Source of the DNA: Lunatimonas sp.
GTDB taxonomy: Bacteria; Bacteroidota; Bacteroidia; Cytophagales; Cyclobacteriaceae
Assembly: GCF_020832325.1 (NCBI RefSeq)
Contig: NZ_JAFIEU010000048.1
Coordinates: 1 to 59,374, forward strand
Reading direction: 5' to 3'
Length of the DNA stretch: 59,374 nt
Within the stretch, counting starts at the first letter, position 1. Each line of letters starts with the position of its first letter. Shown piece by piece: positions 19,506 to 27,849 of this stretch. Made by a program: the position numbers and the translations under genes. A model generated the notes under the pieces. The model had not been told where the DNA came from. It did no database searches and saw only the letters and a list, made by a program, of their open reading frames with translations.

Positions 19506-20576
19506 ATGGGACAAATAGCGAAAATGTTTACGGCGGGGCTAGCCTTTTTATTGCTGGCAGCATGTAACGATGATCAGAAAATGGACATGACCCCGGAGAC
19601 AGACGACAGCTTTTACGCAGAGCAGTTGGGAGGAGAAGCGAGAGTCAATGACCCGGATAATCCTGGACAGCAGGTGGAGCAGGGCTACTTGAATTTGAGG
19701 ACGGTAGTAACCAATACGGTAATGGAAATTGCTACAAACGATGGGGGAGCCTATGACGATTTGCAGCCTTACTTTAGTGTACTATTGGCTGAAGTGGGAA
19801 GGGGAGAGACCTCCGGATTTACCACCTTGGTAAGCGATTTTACGGATTTGCTGGCGCAGGCTACCGGAGCGAAGAATTTCATGTACGGTGGACTAAGCAT
19901 GGAGGATGCCCACGACCCCGCCAAAAACCCCCGTATGAATGGCTTAGTCAATGACAGCGACTACGATCTTTTTATTCAAGCAGTAGTAGCTGGGGCGGCC
20001 CAAGCTGGCATTACGTCCCCGGATGTATTAGGTCCCGTTGGGCAGCTATTGGAATCTCTGCGCGGGCCTATTGTGCAGCGCGGAGCCGGAGTGCAGCTCG
20101 ATCTCTATACGCGCCTTGGGGGTTCTGGTTTGATAGAAGATCCGGATAGGGAAGGGGAACTTGTAGAAGCTGGGTATTTGGCGCTTCGGCAGGTGGTAAC
20201 TAGTACGGTTTTGGTGATTGCTACGAATAATGGTGGAAAATACGATGACTTACAGCCCTATTTTTCGGTACTCCTTGCTGAGGTAGGAGGCGGTGATTTT
20301 TCCGGGTTTCAGCAGTTGGTCATGGACTTCAGCGATTTTCTCGCAGCAAATATCGGGTCTCAACACATTGATTACGTGGGGCTGAATATGGCTGATGCAC
20401 ATAATCCCGACGTAAATAGCCGAATGACGGGTAGGATCACGGCTGCCGATTACGATTTGTTCGTAGAGGCGGTCGTTGAGGGTGCACTTGAAAACGGTGT
20501 ACCTATGGAAATCATCGAAGAGTTTGGGGCGATACTTACGAGTAGTGGGCTAAAAGGAGCGATCATTCAGGCCTAG
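19506..20576 (+). CDS. Lipoprotein with two truncated-hemoglobin-like repeats
   Basis: 356 residues; signal ends in lipobox LLAAC with Cys20. Two homologous halves follow (about 36-190 and 198-356). They share the 16-residue block YDDLQPYFSVLLAEVG and each resembles group 1 truncated hemoglobin: an opening like FYAEQLGGEA or LYTRLGGSGL, a central FLAQATG-like helix, then SMEDAH (His136) or NMADAH (His299), matching the usual PMxxxH proximal histidine, then DYDLFIQAVVAGAAQAGI as the terminal helix. The usual B10 Tyr appears replaced. Inferred: a surface or periplasmic heme-binding protein. A second HemA-like gene follows. Not searched, so the globin assignment is pattern-based. Confidence 0.72.
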   Translation: MGQIAKMFTAGLAFLLLAACNDDQKMDMTPETDDSFYAEQLGGEARVNDPDNPGQQVEQGYLNLRTVVTNTVMEIATNDGGAYDDLQPYFSVLLAEVGRGETSGFTTLVSDFTDLLAQATGAKNFMYGGLSMEDAHDPAKNPRMNGLVNDSDYDLFIQAVVAGAAQAGITSPDVLGPVGQLLESLRGPIVQRGAGVQLDLYTRLGGSGLIEDPDREGELVEAGYLALRQVVTSTVLVIATNNGGKYDDLQPYFSVLLAEVGGGDFSGFQQLVMDFSDFLAANIGSQHIDYVGLNMADAHNPDVNSRMTGRITAADYDLFVEAVVEGALENGVPMEIIEEFGAILTSSGLKGAIIQA

Positions 20577-20598
20577 CTTATTGCCACAAAATAGAACT

Positions 20599-20628
20599 TC
20601 AGGCCCTATCATTCAGCATAGGGCCTGA
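20599..20628 (+). terminator. Hairpin after the globin-like lipoprotein
   Basis: Perfect 11-base inverted repeat (20599-20609 with 20618-20628) with an 8-base loop, 22 bases after the stop codon; no T tract, so termination strength is uncertain. Confidence 0.6.
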
Positions 20629-20686
20629 TCAAGTTGGCTGATCCATTTTTACTATCTATTTCGATGTACCACTATCCCATAGACGA

Positions 20687-21925
20687 ATGAATCAACTTAT
20701 CGTATTTAGCTTAGCCTACCAGAACGCAGAGGTCTCTGTTCGAGAAAAGTTTTCCTTTGACAAAATGTCTATTCAAGCCTTTAATAAATTGGCCAGAAGC
20801 AGAGGCGTGATGCAGGAGTGGATGATTTTGTCCACCTGCAACCGAACCGAGATCATCGCATGGATGCAGCCGAAACAGGTAGCGGCTTGCTTGGAGGTCC
20901 TTGCTCAAGCCAAAGCTTCCTCTTTTGAGGAGGTGCATAGGGTATTTAAGGTGATCCGGGAGCAAGAAAATAGCTTGCAGTACCTTGGTGAGGTAGCGGT
21001 GGGGCTCCGTTCGCAGATTCTCGGAGATGCCCACCTGATCAATCAGTTAAAGAAAGCCTATGGTTTGGCCTGCGGGGAGGGAACTTTGGGGCCCTTTTTA
21101 CACCGATTGATACAATTGTTGTTTTCGGCGAATAAGCGTATTACCAATGAAACGGGCTTCAAAAAGCACGTGAGTTCCGTACCCCAGGCTGCTGTCGAAA
21201 TGGTGTCAGAATACTTATCTATTTTCTCTTCGCCGAGTGTGGCGGTGGTTGGGTTTGGTCAGATGGGTGAGCAGCTTGTCAGGTATTTGGTGTCTAGAGG
21301 TATTCGGAATCTAACGGTGTACAACCGTAGTTTGTCAAAGGCGGTCGATTTTTTTCAAAGCCGAGGCATACCAGGAAGCGTACGTAACTTGGCTGATTTG
21401 CCAGAGCAGTTAGTTGGCCACGATATCGTATTTTCTGCTATTTATTCCCCCCAGTACGTCATCACAAGTCAAATGCTGCAAAGTGGACCAAAAGCCGATT
21501 TCACGATGTTGGTAGATCTTTCTCTTCCCCGGACGATTGATCCGCTTGTCAACGAGCACGTGGAGGTGTTGTGTTTGAGCATGGACCATATCCGTGAAGT
21601 GGCCGAAGAGGCCAAGCAGCTTAAGGTTTCTAGCGTAGGGGATGTCAGGCGAATACTTGGGGAGTACATACGGGATTACAGTGAATGGAGAGAAGATTAT
21701 CGGTACCTGCGGATTTTAAAGCAACTCAAGCGGTACCTGTTTTGGACGAAAGGGAACACCCATCTGGTTCGCCAAGAGGGTATCAGCGCGGAAGTTGAAA
21801 GAGAGGTGAATACCATACTCAAGCAGTTTGTGTTTTTGGTAAAGCAGGCGGCCGATTCCGAGGAAAAAGAATTTTATCTAAACAGCGTGTATGAGATAAT
21901 GAGTGAGGGAAAGATTAAAAAGTGA
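20687..21925 (+). CDS. Divergent glutamyl-tRNA reductase paralogue
   Basis: 412 residues, clearly HemA-like: N-terminal catalytic domain with ILSTCNRTE (Cys51), VGLRSQILGD, NAD(P) domain VAVVGFGQMGEQLVRYL, and a helical dimerisation tail. It differs from the canonical copy at 25054-26328: the conserved active-site-region His (His101 there) aligns with Tyr98, and the early motif is AYQNAEV rather than SYKSAPV. Glutamyl-tRNA reductase makes glutamate-1-semialdehyde for heme. This copy may be altered in activity or regulatory. It follows the globin-like lipoprotein, and its own terminator follows at 22054. Confidence 0.85.
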   Translation: MNQLIVFSLAYQNAEVSVREKFSFDKMSIQAFNKLARSRGVMQEWMILSTCNRTEIIAWMQPKQVAACLEVLAQAKASSFEEVHRVFKVIREQENSLQYLGEVAVGLRSQILGDAHLINQLKKAYGLACGEGTLGPFLHRLIQLLFSANKRITNETGFKKHVSSVPQAAVEMVSEYLSIFSSPSVAVVGFGQMGEQLVRYLVSRGIRNLTVYNRSLSKAVDFFQSRGIPGSVRNLADLPEQLVGHDIVFSAIYSPQYVITSQMLQSGPKADFTMLVDLSLPRTIDPLVNEHVEVLCLSMDHIREVAEEAKQLKVSSVGDVRRILGEYIRDYSEWREDYRYLRILKQLKRYLFWTKGNTHLVRQEGISAEVEREVNTILKQFVFLVKQAADSEEKEFYLNSVYEIMSEGKIKK

Positions 21926-22053
21926 TTTCTCCAAAAATCCAATGTGGGGCTACTTTTCGTATATGCATTTACCATCAAGATAGACGATGATTGGCAATTA
22001 TCTGAACAGCGCTTAGCAATAGGGTTTATTTTTTCGTGGATTGGTGAGGTGGA

Positions 22054-22085
22054 TAGCCCCGGAGGTAGTTCTTCGGGGCTTTTTT
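22054..22085 (+). terminator. Rho-independent terminator
   Basis: AGCCCCG (22055-22061) pairs with CGGGGCT (22074-22080), followed by TTTTTT; about 130 bases after the HemA-like gene. Confidence 0.85.
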
Positions 22086-22220
22086 AGCGTTGACTCAATA
22101 CCCTAATCAAATTGGTTTTTGTAAGCAAACCACTTGAATTTGGATAGTTTCTCGCGGTTTTTCAGTATGGACGGTTTGATGGCTTCGGGGTTTCAAATGA
22201 TGCGTGATCTTTACAACTAA

Positions 22221-22257
22221 AATCCAAGTAAATAATTGATAATTAGTTATTTGGATT
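22221..22257. repeat. Imperfect inverted repeat
   Basis: AATCCAA (22221-22227) and TTGGATT (22251-22257) bound an imperfect 17-base inverted repeat around a short loop. The right arm TTATTTGGATT is an 11-mer also found in the left operator arm before the TonB receptor at 47859. The stretch lies upstream of a 36-codon open frame. Confidence 0.45.
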
Positions 22258-22316
22258 GGTTTTCATTTAGGGAAAAAAAGTTTAAATACCCTATAGGATT
22301 TAAATTTTCGGCTTTC

Positions 22317-22324
22317 TAAATTTG
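22317..22324 (+). promoter_or_regulatory. Bacteroidota -7 box
   Basis: TAAATTTG is an exact TAnnTTTG match, 19 bases before the ATG of the small open frame; no TTTG is visible at the expected upstream position. Confidence 0.4.
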
Positions 22325-22342
22325 AACAAAACACCAAACTTT

Positions 22343-22453
22343 ATGAACTTGAGCATGACGCGCGGTAGACACAAGAGCACGTTTTTCCAGCGTGGGGGTC
22401 TTTTCCAGTTAGATGCGCCAAACCGCGATATAGACAGGGACGGAGCCGGCTAA
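22343..22453 (+). CDS. Possible 36-residue Arg-rich peptide
   Basis: An open frame of 36 codons beginning MNLSMTRGRHKSTFFQ and ending RDIDRDGAG, in an otherwise gene-free gap of 790 bases (21926-22714). It is preceded by an exact -7 box and an inverted repeat. Arg and Asp rich, no signal peptide. No family recognised; could be chance. Confidence 0.35.
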   Translation: MNLSMTRGRHKSTFFQRGGLFQLDAPNRDIDRDGAG

Positions 22454-22714
22454 ATCGGGTGATTTTTTTCTTTTAAACACAAGCAAAAACCTTCGGATAA
22501 ACGTATTTCGTTGAAGCCTTTCCTTGACGAAGTTTGCCCTTTTCTCATGGTATATGATACCAAGGGTTTCCTGTGGTGTTTCAAATGGTGATGTCTGCCT
22601 GTAAAACCGAAGGCTGAATGGTTCTTTCGTAGTATCTGCTTGCCTGACGCTTATTGCATACTTTTACCTATTTCATTCAAACTTTCCCTATACTTTAAAA
22701 CCAAAAAAAGAAAA

Positions 22715-23287
22715 ATGAAGACCATGATTTTGCTGGTGCTGCTGATCTCCAGCGCCTTTGTACACAGATTGTCCGCCCAAACTAGTAAGCCATTGAGGTT
22801 TTTGCTCGAGGGAGCATTGGAACTGGGAGGAGATGAGGTAGCCACCGTTCAATTTACCAATGGGCAATCTCAGCGAGTAAACGCGGGACAAGGAATATCC
22901 ATCGGTGCGGGAGGGGAGTTTGCAGTGCCCGGTTTGGAGTCACTACGGTTGCGATCCAGTGTCGGAATAAAGTATGTGACTTCTGCCGCAGATAACGTAC
23001 ACATTCGGCTGACGAGGATTCCAATACGCGTGAGTGGAAATTATGTATTTAATGAAACCTGGCGTACGGGAGTTGGAATGGCATTTCACCAAAACATTCG
23101 ATTCAATTCTGGGGGATTGGGAGGCAACTTTTCACTTGGAAATGCCTCGGGGCCGTTCTTTGAATTCGCGTATAAGTCGATAGGCCTTTCCTATACCATC
23201 ATGAGTTATCAAGATGAAATGGCAAATGTATATGCAGCCAATGCCATTGGTTTGATCATCTCGGGATCATTTCCCCGAAGGAGGTAG
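22715..23287 (+). CDS. Putative outer membrane beta-barrel protein
   Basis: 190 residues from ATG 22715; the longer open frame from 22640 puts 25 residues before a clear signal peptide (MILLVLLISSAFVHRLSAQ), so the downstream ATG is preferred. The mature part alternates hydrophobic and polar residues with Gly, as in eight-strand barrels (GISIGAGGEFAV, LRSSVGIKYV, WRTGVGMAFHQN, GPFFEFAYKSIGLSYTIMSY). No named family recognised. Single gene, closed by the hairpin at 23318 shared with the convergent WG-repeat gene. Confidence 0.7.
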   Translation: MKTMILLVLLISSAFVHRLSAQTSKPLRFLLEGALELGGDEVATVQFTNGQSQRVNAGQGISIGAGGEFAVPGLESLRLRSSVGIKYVTSAADNVHIRLTRIPIRVSGNYVFNETWRTGVGMAFHQNIRFNSGGLGGNFSLGNASGPFFEFAYKSIGLSYTIMSYQDEMANVYAANAIGLIISGSFPRRR

Positions 23288-23317
23288 TTATATTTCAAAA
23301 AATTGGGTTATAAGTAG

Positions 23318-23354
23318 ATCATCCATTGCAGAATAACTTGCTGCAATGGATGAT
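23318..23354. terminator. Bidirectional hairpin between convergent genes
   Basis: Perfect 14-base inverted repeat (23318-23331 with 23341-23354) with a 9-base loop, ending at the stop codon of the minus-strand WG-repeat gene. Confidence 0.7.
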
Positions 23355-24928
23355 TACTTCGGTTTACGAGTAGATTTTTTTCGACTATCTTCGGGCACCT
23401 CCACCTGTAATGGCTCCCGATGGCTGGCCAGTATTTTTCTATTTGTATCGTCAAATAAGATGCTCGTGTAGTATAGCGGTAAGGAAAAATCGCCATTTTC
23501 ACGCATGATACCATATTTTTCGTTTTGTCGGATTAAGATCCGGTCGAATTCTTCCCGTCGGAGCTCGTCAAATACCGGTGCAGTTATTTCTACACCCATG
23601 GGGTTTACCAGACCATATTTTCCATTCTTCTCTGTCAGGTAATAGTTGTCAGTCGTTAGGCTTATCCGGTCGTAGAATTGAGGTAGCAGTTCCTTCCCTT
23701 CCTTATCTATCAGGTTCGCTTTTCCGCCTTGGTAGACGATGGCCATCCCCCTGAAAAAATCCCCCGTTTTATCGTAGCGATGGGGAATGACAATGTCCCC
23801 GTTTAAGTTGACGAAGCCCCAGGAAAAGCCGCTCATGGTGGCTGCCAACCCCTCGGAAAACTGTTTTACATCATCGAATTGAGCTGGAATAACTACTTGG
23901 CCGGTTGAATTCACGTATCCATATTTACCACCTATCCATGCGCCATACAGTCCTTGGTTTCCCGGAAGGAGGCGGCTGATATTTGCGGCGGGCTGCACTT
24001 CCCATTTGCCGGCAGGACTCAGCAGTCCAATCTTCTGGTCCCTAAAGTATACGTTGTAATAGCCTCGCTCTGTAATTTTTACCTCTGTCATGCCCACGAT
24101 ATCCAATAGGATGCCGTCCTTCCTCATGATCCGCCTCAATTTCCCGTGGATATATTCCAACAGGGCACCATCTTCCATGGTGATGCGATGGTAGCTGGTA
24201 TATTTGATGTCTGCGGTGTTTGTTTGTGCTTTAATAAGCATGTATTGATTGCCATCGTGGGCAAAAAAATGATTGTCGCCCAAGAAAGCTAATGTATCAA
24301 TGATGGGGTCGAGTATGTACTCTCCATCCCGGTTGATGAGCCCATAGCCTGTGGGTTCTTTCGAAATGATCACATCTCCAGAAACATCCGTTAGCTCCAA
24401 AAACATCCGGTCAGGTTCAGGAGAAAATGGCAATAGATAACCCTGTGGTGTTTTGGCGATCAACTGTCCATTGCGCGCTAATCGGGCAGATTCATAGGGG
24501 CCGAAAGTTTGGGTTTGCTTGGTGCCTCGGTCATATACGTAAAACATTGGACCTTTTTTGCCAAGTAGTAGATTGAAGTAGGACTCAATATGGTCAAACT
24601 CAGGCTGGAATACCATATCGCCGTATTCGTGAAGCGCCCCGAGCTTTTCTCCTTTCGAAACGATCACCCATGGCTCGAGAAATTGGTGCAGTTTGGTATC
24701 CTTTATCGTAAAGAATGTTTCATACTCCTGACTTAGTAAGCTTACGTTGTTGTTTAGTGTGTTAATTCGTAAGGAATTGCCCAAATAGCTCAGGTTTCCG
24801 TTCTCAATTTTTCGCAGTAAATTGTAATCGTTGTCATAGACTTCCCAGGTCTGGCCTTGGGCAGCAAATTCAACAATCAGGCTTAGAATGCAGGAAAGAA
24901 ACAAGGGAAGCACTAACTGGATCTTCAT
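23354..24928 (-). CDS. WG-repeat protein, secreted
   Basis: 524 residues with a signal peptide (to about residue 25, FAAQGQ). From the middle to the C-terminus there are about six tandem WG-type repeats, e.g. GYVNSTGQVVIPAQFDDV, WGFVNLNGDIVIPHRYD, ANLIDKEGKELLPQFYD, YGLVNPMGVEITAPVFDEL. The repeats form beta structures of unknown role in Bacteroidota surface or periplasmic proteins. The tail is basic (SRKKSTRKPK). Stands alone between the beta-barrel-like gene and canonical hemA. Confidence 0.85.
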   Translation of the reverse strand: MKIQLVLPLFLSCILSLIVEFAAQGQTWEVYDNDYNLLRKIENGNLSYLGNSLRINTLNNNVSLLSQEYETFFTIKDTKLHQFLEPWVIVSKGEKLGALHEYGDMVFQPEFDHIESYFNLLLGKKGPMFYVYDRGTKQTQTFGPYESARLARNGQLIAKTPQGYLLPFSPEPDRMFLELTDVSGDVIISKEPTGYGLINRDGEYILDPIIDTLAFLGDNHFFAHDGNQYMLIKAQTNTADIKYTSYHRITMEDGALLEYIHGKLRRIMRKDGILLDIVGMTEVKITERGYYNVYFRDQKIGLLSPAGKWEVQPAANISRLLPGNQGLYGAWIGGKYGYVNSTGQVVIPAQFDDVKQFSEGLAATMSGFSWGFVNLNGDIVIPHRYDKTGDFFRGMAIVYQGGKANLIDKEGKELLPQFYDRISLTTDNYYLTEKNGKYGLVNPMGVEITAPVFDELRREEFDRILIRQNEKYGIMRENGDFSLPLYYTSILFDDTNRKILASHREPLQVEVPEDSRKKSTRKPK

Positions 24929-25053
24929 AGGATACGCACACGTTATCGAGGTGGGTAAAAATAGAGAATTCGTCCGTCTTTACAAGCTTTGCGTAGCCCG
25001 TATCCGGAAAAAATACAAATATGGTCCATAAAGGAAATGAAAGGAGGGATGGC

Positions 25054-26328
25054 CTACCGGTTTTCGGGTTCACTACGTTTTTCCAAGTCGAACAGGTCGG
25101 TGATTAGGTCTATCATCCCCTCTGCTTGGTCACGTTGACAGGCTGCTCGTAGTTGAACCACCGGAATTTTGATGATCTTTTGCATCATGCTTTTGGTGAT
25201 TTTGTCAATAGTAGCATACTCTTTTGGATTAGCATTTTTCAAATGCCGCTCCAGTTCTTCCTGCCTGATTTGCTCCAAGGCGTTTTTAAGCTTATTGATG
25301 GTTGGAGATACCATCATCTCCTTTTTCCAGTTATAAAACTCGGCGATGCTCTCGGAGATAATTGTTTCCACGGTCGGGATTGAAGCGATTCTTTTCTCTA
25401 AGGTTTCGCTAGCTTTACTCTTGATATTGTCTACGTTGTAAAGCAAGGCCCCAGGCACATCCTCTATGGAGGTATCAATACTTCTAGGCACAGAAAGGTC
25501 AACAAACAGCTTGTAGCTCTTAATGTCCAATCCCTTTACGAATCCTTTTGTAATAAAGGGTTCCGACTTCATGATGGAGGAAACCACCACGTCTGCCTCT
25601 TCCATCGCCTTGTAGACATCTTCAAAGGGAATCACATGAAATCCGTAGGATTCTCCCAATTCCTTGGCTTTGTCGTAGGTTCGGTTGGCAACCGTTACAA
25701 CCGCCGTGGGGATGTGCACCATATTTTTAGCCACATCTTCTCCGATCTCACCTAGCCCGATAAGCAAAATGCGCGGATTCAGGGTATTCGAGGTAAGTTC
25801 CTCGATTAATTCAACCGCAGCATAAGAAACCGAAGCGGCCCCGTCTCGGAAAGCAGTCTCCTGCACTACCCGTTTGTTGGTGAAAAAGATGGTGTGCATC
25901 AACCGGTGTAAAAATGGGCCCGCCATCTCCAAGTCTGCAGAGGTTTGATACGCCCGCTTTACTTGGTTAGCAATTTGCATGTCGCCAATTACCTGCGCTT
26001 CCAAGCCCATCGCCACCCGAAACAGGTGATTGATAGCGTCTCTGTCGTCGTTGAAAATTTCGAAATATTGTAAATAGGAAACAGGATTGGCCAATCCTCG
26101 TTCTACTCCCATCAACTTGATGATCTCAATGGAAAGGTCTAGTTCATGAGAATAGTAAATTTCCGTGCGATTACACGTAGAAAGGATCAGCGTATCCGTC
26201 ACACTAAAGAATTCCTTCAGTTTGACCAGCAATTCTCTTGAGGAACCGTCATCTAAAGATAAAAGCTCCCTAGTTTCCACAGGTGCACTTTTATAGGATA
26301 AACTTAACGCTCGAAACTTATTTTGCAT
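25054..26328 (-). CDS. hemA: Glutamyl-tRNA reductase
   Basis: 424 residues from ATG 26328; the frame extends 11 codons upstream to 26361 but MQNKFRALSLSYKSAP matches family N-termini. Catalytic Cys52 in LSTCNRTE, His101 in NHLFRVAMGLEAQVIGD, NAD(P) site LLIGLGEIGEDVA and dimerisation tail are present. It commits glutamyl-tRNA to tetrapyrrole synthesis. A divergent paralogue lies at 20687-21925 on the other strand. Ends 25054, leaving 125 bases before the WG-repeat gene start. Confidence 0.94.
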   Translation of the reverse strand: MQNKFRALSLSYKSAPVETRELLSLDDGSSRELLVKLKEFFSVTDTLILSTCNRTEIYYSHELDLSIEIIKLMGVERGLANPVSYLQYFEIFNDDRDAINHLFRVAMGLEAQVIGDMQIANQVKRAYQTSADLEMAGPFLHRLMHTIFFTNKRVVQETAFRDGAASVSYAAVELIEELTSNTLNPRILLIGLGEIGEDVAKNMVHIPTAVVTVANRTYDKAKELGESYGFHVIPFEDVYKAMEEADVVVSSIMKSEPFITKGFVKGLDIKSYKLFVDLSVPRSIDTSIEDVPGALLYNVDNIKSKASETLEKRIASIPTVETIISESIAEFYNWKKEMMVSPTINKLKNALEQIRQEELERHLKNANPKEYATIDKITKSMMQKIIKIPVVQLRAACQRDQAEGMIDLITDLFDLEKRSEPENR

Positions 26329-26475
26329 GCTTGCTACCGATCTTATCGGCAAATTTATCACAGAATTAGGACGAAATAAACTAATAGCGTGTTTGGTGAT
26401 TAATTTAGAAAATGTCTAAATAACTCACGCGGGTTCGACTTTCAGATTAGACTATGGGAAATATAAGCCTAAATG

Positions 26476-26506
26476 TTGTAAAAAAATTCCCTATTATGTA
26501 AATTTA
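26476..26506 (+). promoter_or_regulatory. Promoter of the helix-hairpin-helix gene
   Basis: TTG at 26476-26478 and TAAATTTA at 26499-26506 with 20 bases between, 22 bases before the ATG; one mismatch in each box against TTTG / TAnnTTTG. Confidence 0.4.
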
Positions 26507-26528
26507 CCCATACTGTCGATCATGTATA

Positions 26529-27251
26529 ATGAAACGAATCGTTTTTCGCTTTTTTAAATTGTATTTCGGCTTTTCAAGAAGGGAATCTAGGGGGTTTTTG
26601 ATGGTGTTTCCCGTTCTTGTTTTTTTATATTTTATGCCTAATCTGTTGGGGAGGTTTGTTCAAGGCGCGGAAAAAGCACGATACAATCGCATTATTTTAG
26701 AGGCCGAAGATATAGCAGATAAACTTCAAGCAGAGCAAGGCGAGTCAATTGCTGTCGGAGGGGTCGCTTCCGTTGCCGTGAAGAGCACCATCCTGACGCA
26801 AGATACCTCTCGGGAAAATAGTAGACAACTCACTAGGCGGCGTGTTCCGGAACTCAATAGGGTGGCATTTCACGATGCCGATTCGGTCCTTTTGCAGGCA
26901 GTGGCCGGGGTGGGGCCTGTAATTTCTTCCCGTATCGTAAAATACAGAGATCGCTTGGGTGGGTTTTACGAGGCAGGGCAATTACTCGAGGTATATGGCA
27001 TGACGGAGGACTTGGCCGGAAAAGTATACGACATGTTTCCTTTTACTCCTTCAGTTCGGAAGAAACTGGCTATCAATCAAATGACCGCCAAGGAGCTAGG
27101 ACAACACCCTTATATAGGGGCGAGTGAAGCAAAAGTAATATATGCCTATCGAAATCAGCATGGTCGTTTTGCCAAGCCGGAAGACTTGCTCAACATCAAG
27201 ATTTTTACCGAGGAATGGCTGAACAGACTAGCGCCCTATCTTGAGTTTTAG
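26529..27251 (+). CDS. Membrane-anchored helix-hairpin-helix protein (ComEA-like)
   Basis: 240 residues. One N-terminal membrane segment (GFLMVFPVLVFLYFMPNLLG) is followed by a polar linker and two ComEA-type helix-hairpin-helix units: LLQAVAGVGPVISSRIVKYRDRLGGF and LGQHPYIGASEAKVIYAYRNQHGRF, both with the Gly-hairpin for nonspecific DNA backbone binding. Related proteins are DNA-uptake receptors, but the membrane/linker layout is the common, uncharacterised Bacteroidota form. Divergent from hemA, 200 bases away. Confidence 0.85.
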   Translation: MKRIVFRFFKLYFGFSRRESRGFLMVFPVLVFLYFMPNLLGRFVQGAEKARYNRIILEAEDIADKLQAEQGESIAVGGVASVAVKSTILTQDTSRENSRQLTRRRVPELNRVAFHDADSVLLQAVAGVGPVISSRIVKYRDRLGGFYEAGQLLEVYGMTEDLAGKVYDMFPFTPSVRKKLAINQMTAKELGQHPYIGASEAKVIYAYRNQHGRFAKPEDLLNIKIFTEEWLNRLAPYLEF

Positions 27252-27286
27252 TTTTTTTTGTGGGTTTACGGTCGGATATTTGTTGC

Positions 27287-27757
27287 ATGGATGGATTAAC
27301 AGGAGCCGCTTTTCCCGTATTGAACCTCCCTGCTGCCGAGCTATCAATTGTTGAGTCAGAGGGGAAGAGGTATGTGTTCGACCCCATCCGTAAAAAAGAA
27401 CTGGTATTGACTCCTGAGGAATGGGTACGGCAACACTTGATTTATTTTCTGATAGAGGTTATGCGCTATCCCAAAAGCCTGTTTGTGTTAGAGCGGGGCC
27501 TTATGTACAATCAACTTGCAAAACGATTGGATATTCTCGTGGTAGATCGTGCAGGAAAGCCCTTTTTGATCATCGAATGCAAAGCACCGGAGGTCACTTT
27601 GTCTCAAAGGACGTTGGAGCAGGTTTGTACATATAATCAACGTATACAAGCTAAATATATCGCTGTGTCAAACGGGTTAAAGCATGTGGTGCTTGGCTTT
27701 TCCAGTCAATCACAGACCTACATCCCGATGAAAACATTCCCTGAATTTGGCGCTTAA
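27287..27757 (+). CDS. HSDR_N-like nuclease-fold protein
   Basis: 156 residues from ATG 27287 (a GTG at 27260 would lengthen it by 9). The core VRQHLIYFLIEVMRYP, LDILVVDRAGKPFLIIECKAP and TYNQRIQAKYIAVSNG matches the type I restriction R-subunit N-terminal family, with the PD-(D/E)xK signature D...IECK. No restriction or modification partner is nearby; stand-alone copies of this kind are near universal in Bacteroidota and are of unknown role. Confidence 0.85.
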   Translation: MDGLTGAAFPVLNLPAAELSIVESEGKRYVFDPIRKKELVLTPEEWVRQHLIYFLIEVMRYPKSLFVLERGLMYNQLAKRLDILVVDRAGKPFLIIECKAPEVTLSQRTLEQVCTYNQRIQAKYIAVSNGLKHVVLGFSSQSQTYIPMKTFPEFGA

Positions 27758-27791
27758 CCTTGAAAATCGGTTAAAATAGCGTGCTTAAAGG

Positions 27792-27805
27792 ATGATATTG
27801 ATCAT
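27792..27805 (+). promoter_or_regulatory. Fnr-type operator before fnr-like gene
   Basis: ATGAT-ATTG-ATCAT, a perfect 5-base inverted repeat with 4-base spacer. Its centre is 16.5 bases before the TATATTTA box at 27815-27822, so it would overlap the upstream promoter element; this suggests autorepression. Confidence 0.55.
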
Positions 27806-27849
27806 AGATTTTGGTATATTTAGCCATTCTAAAAACAGAATAGCCAGTA

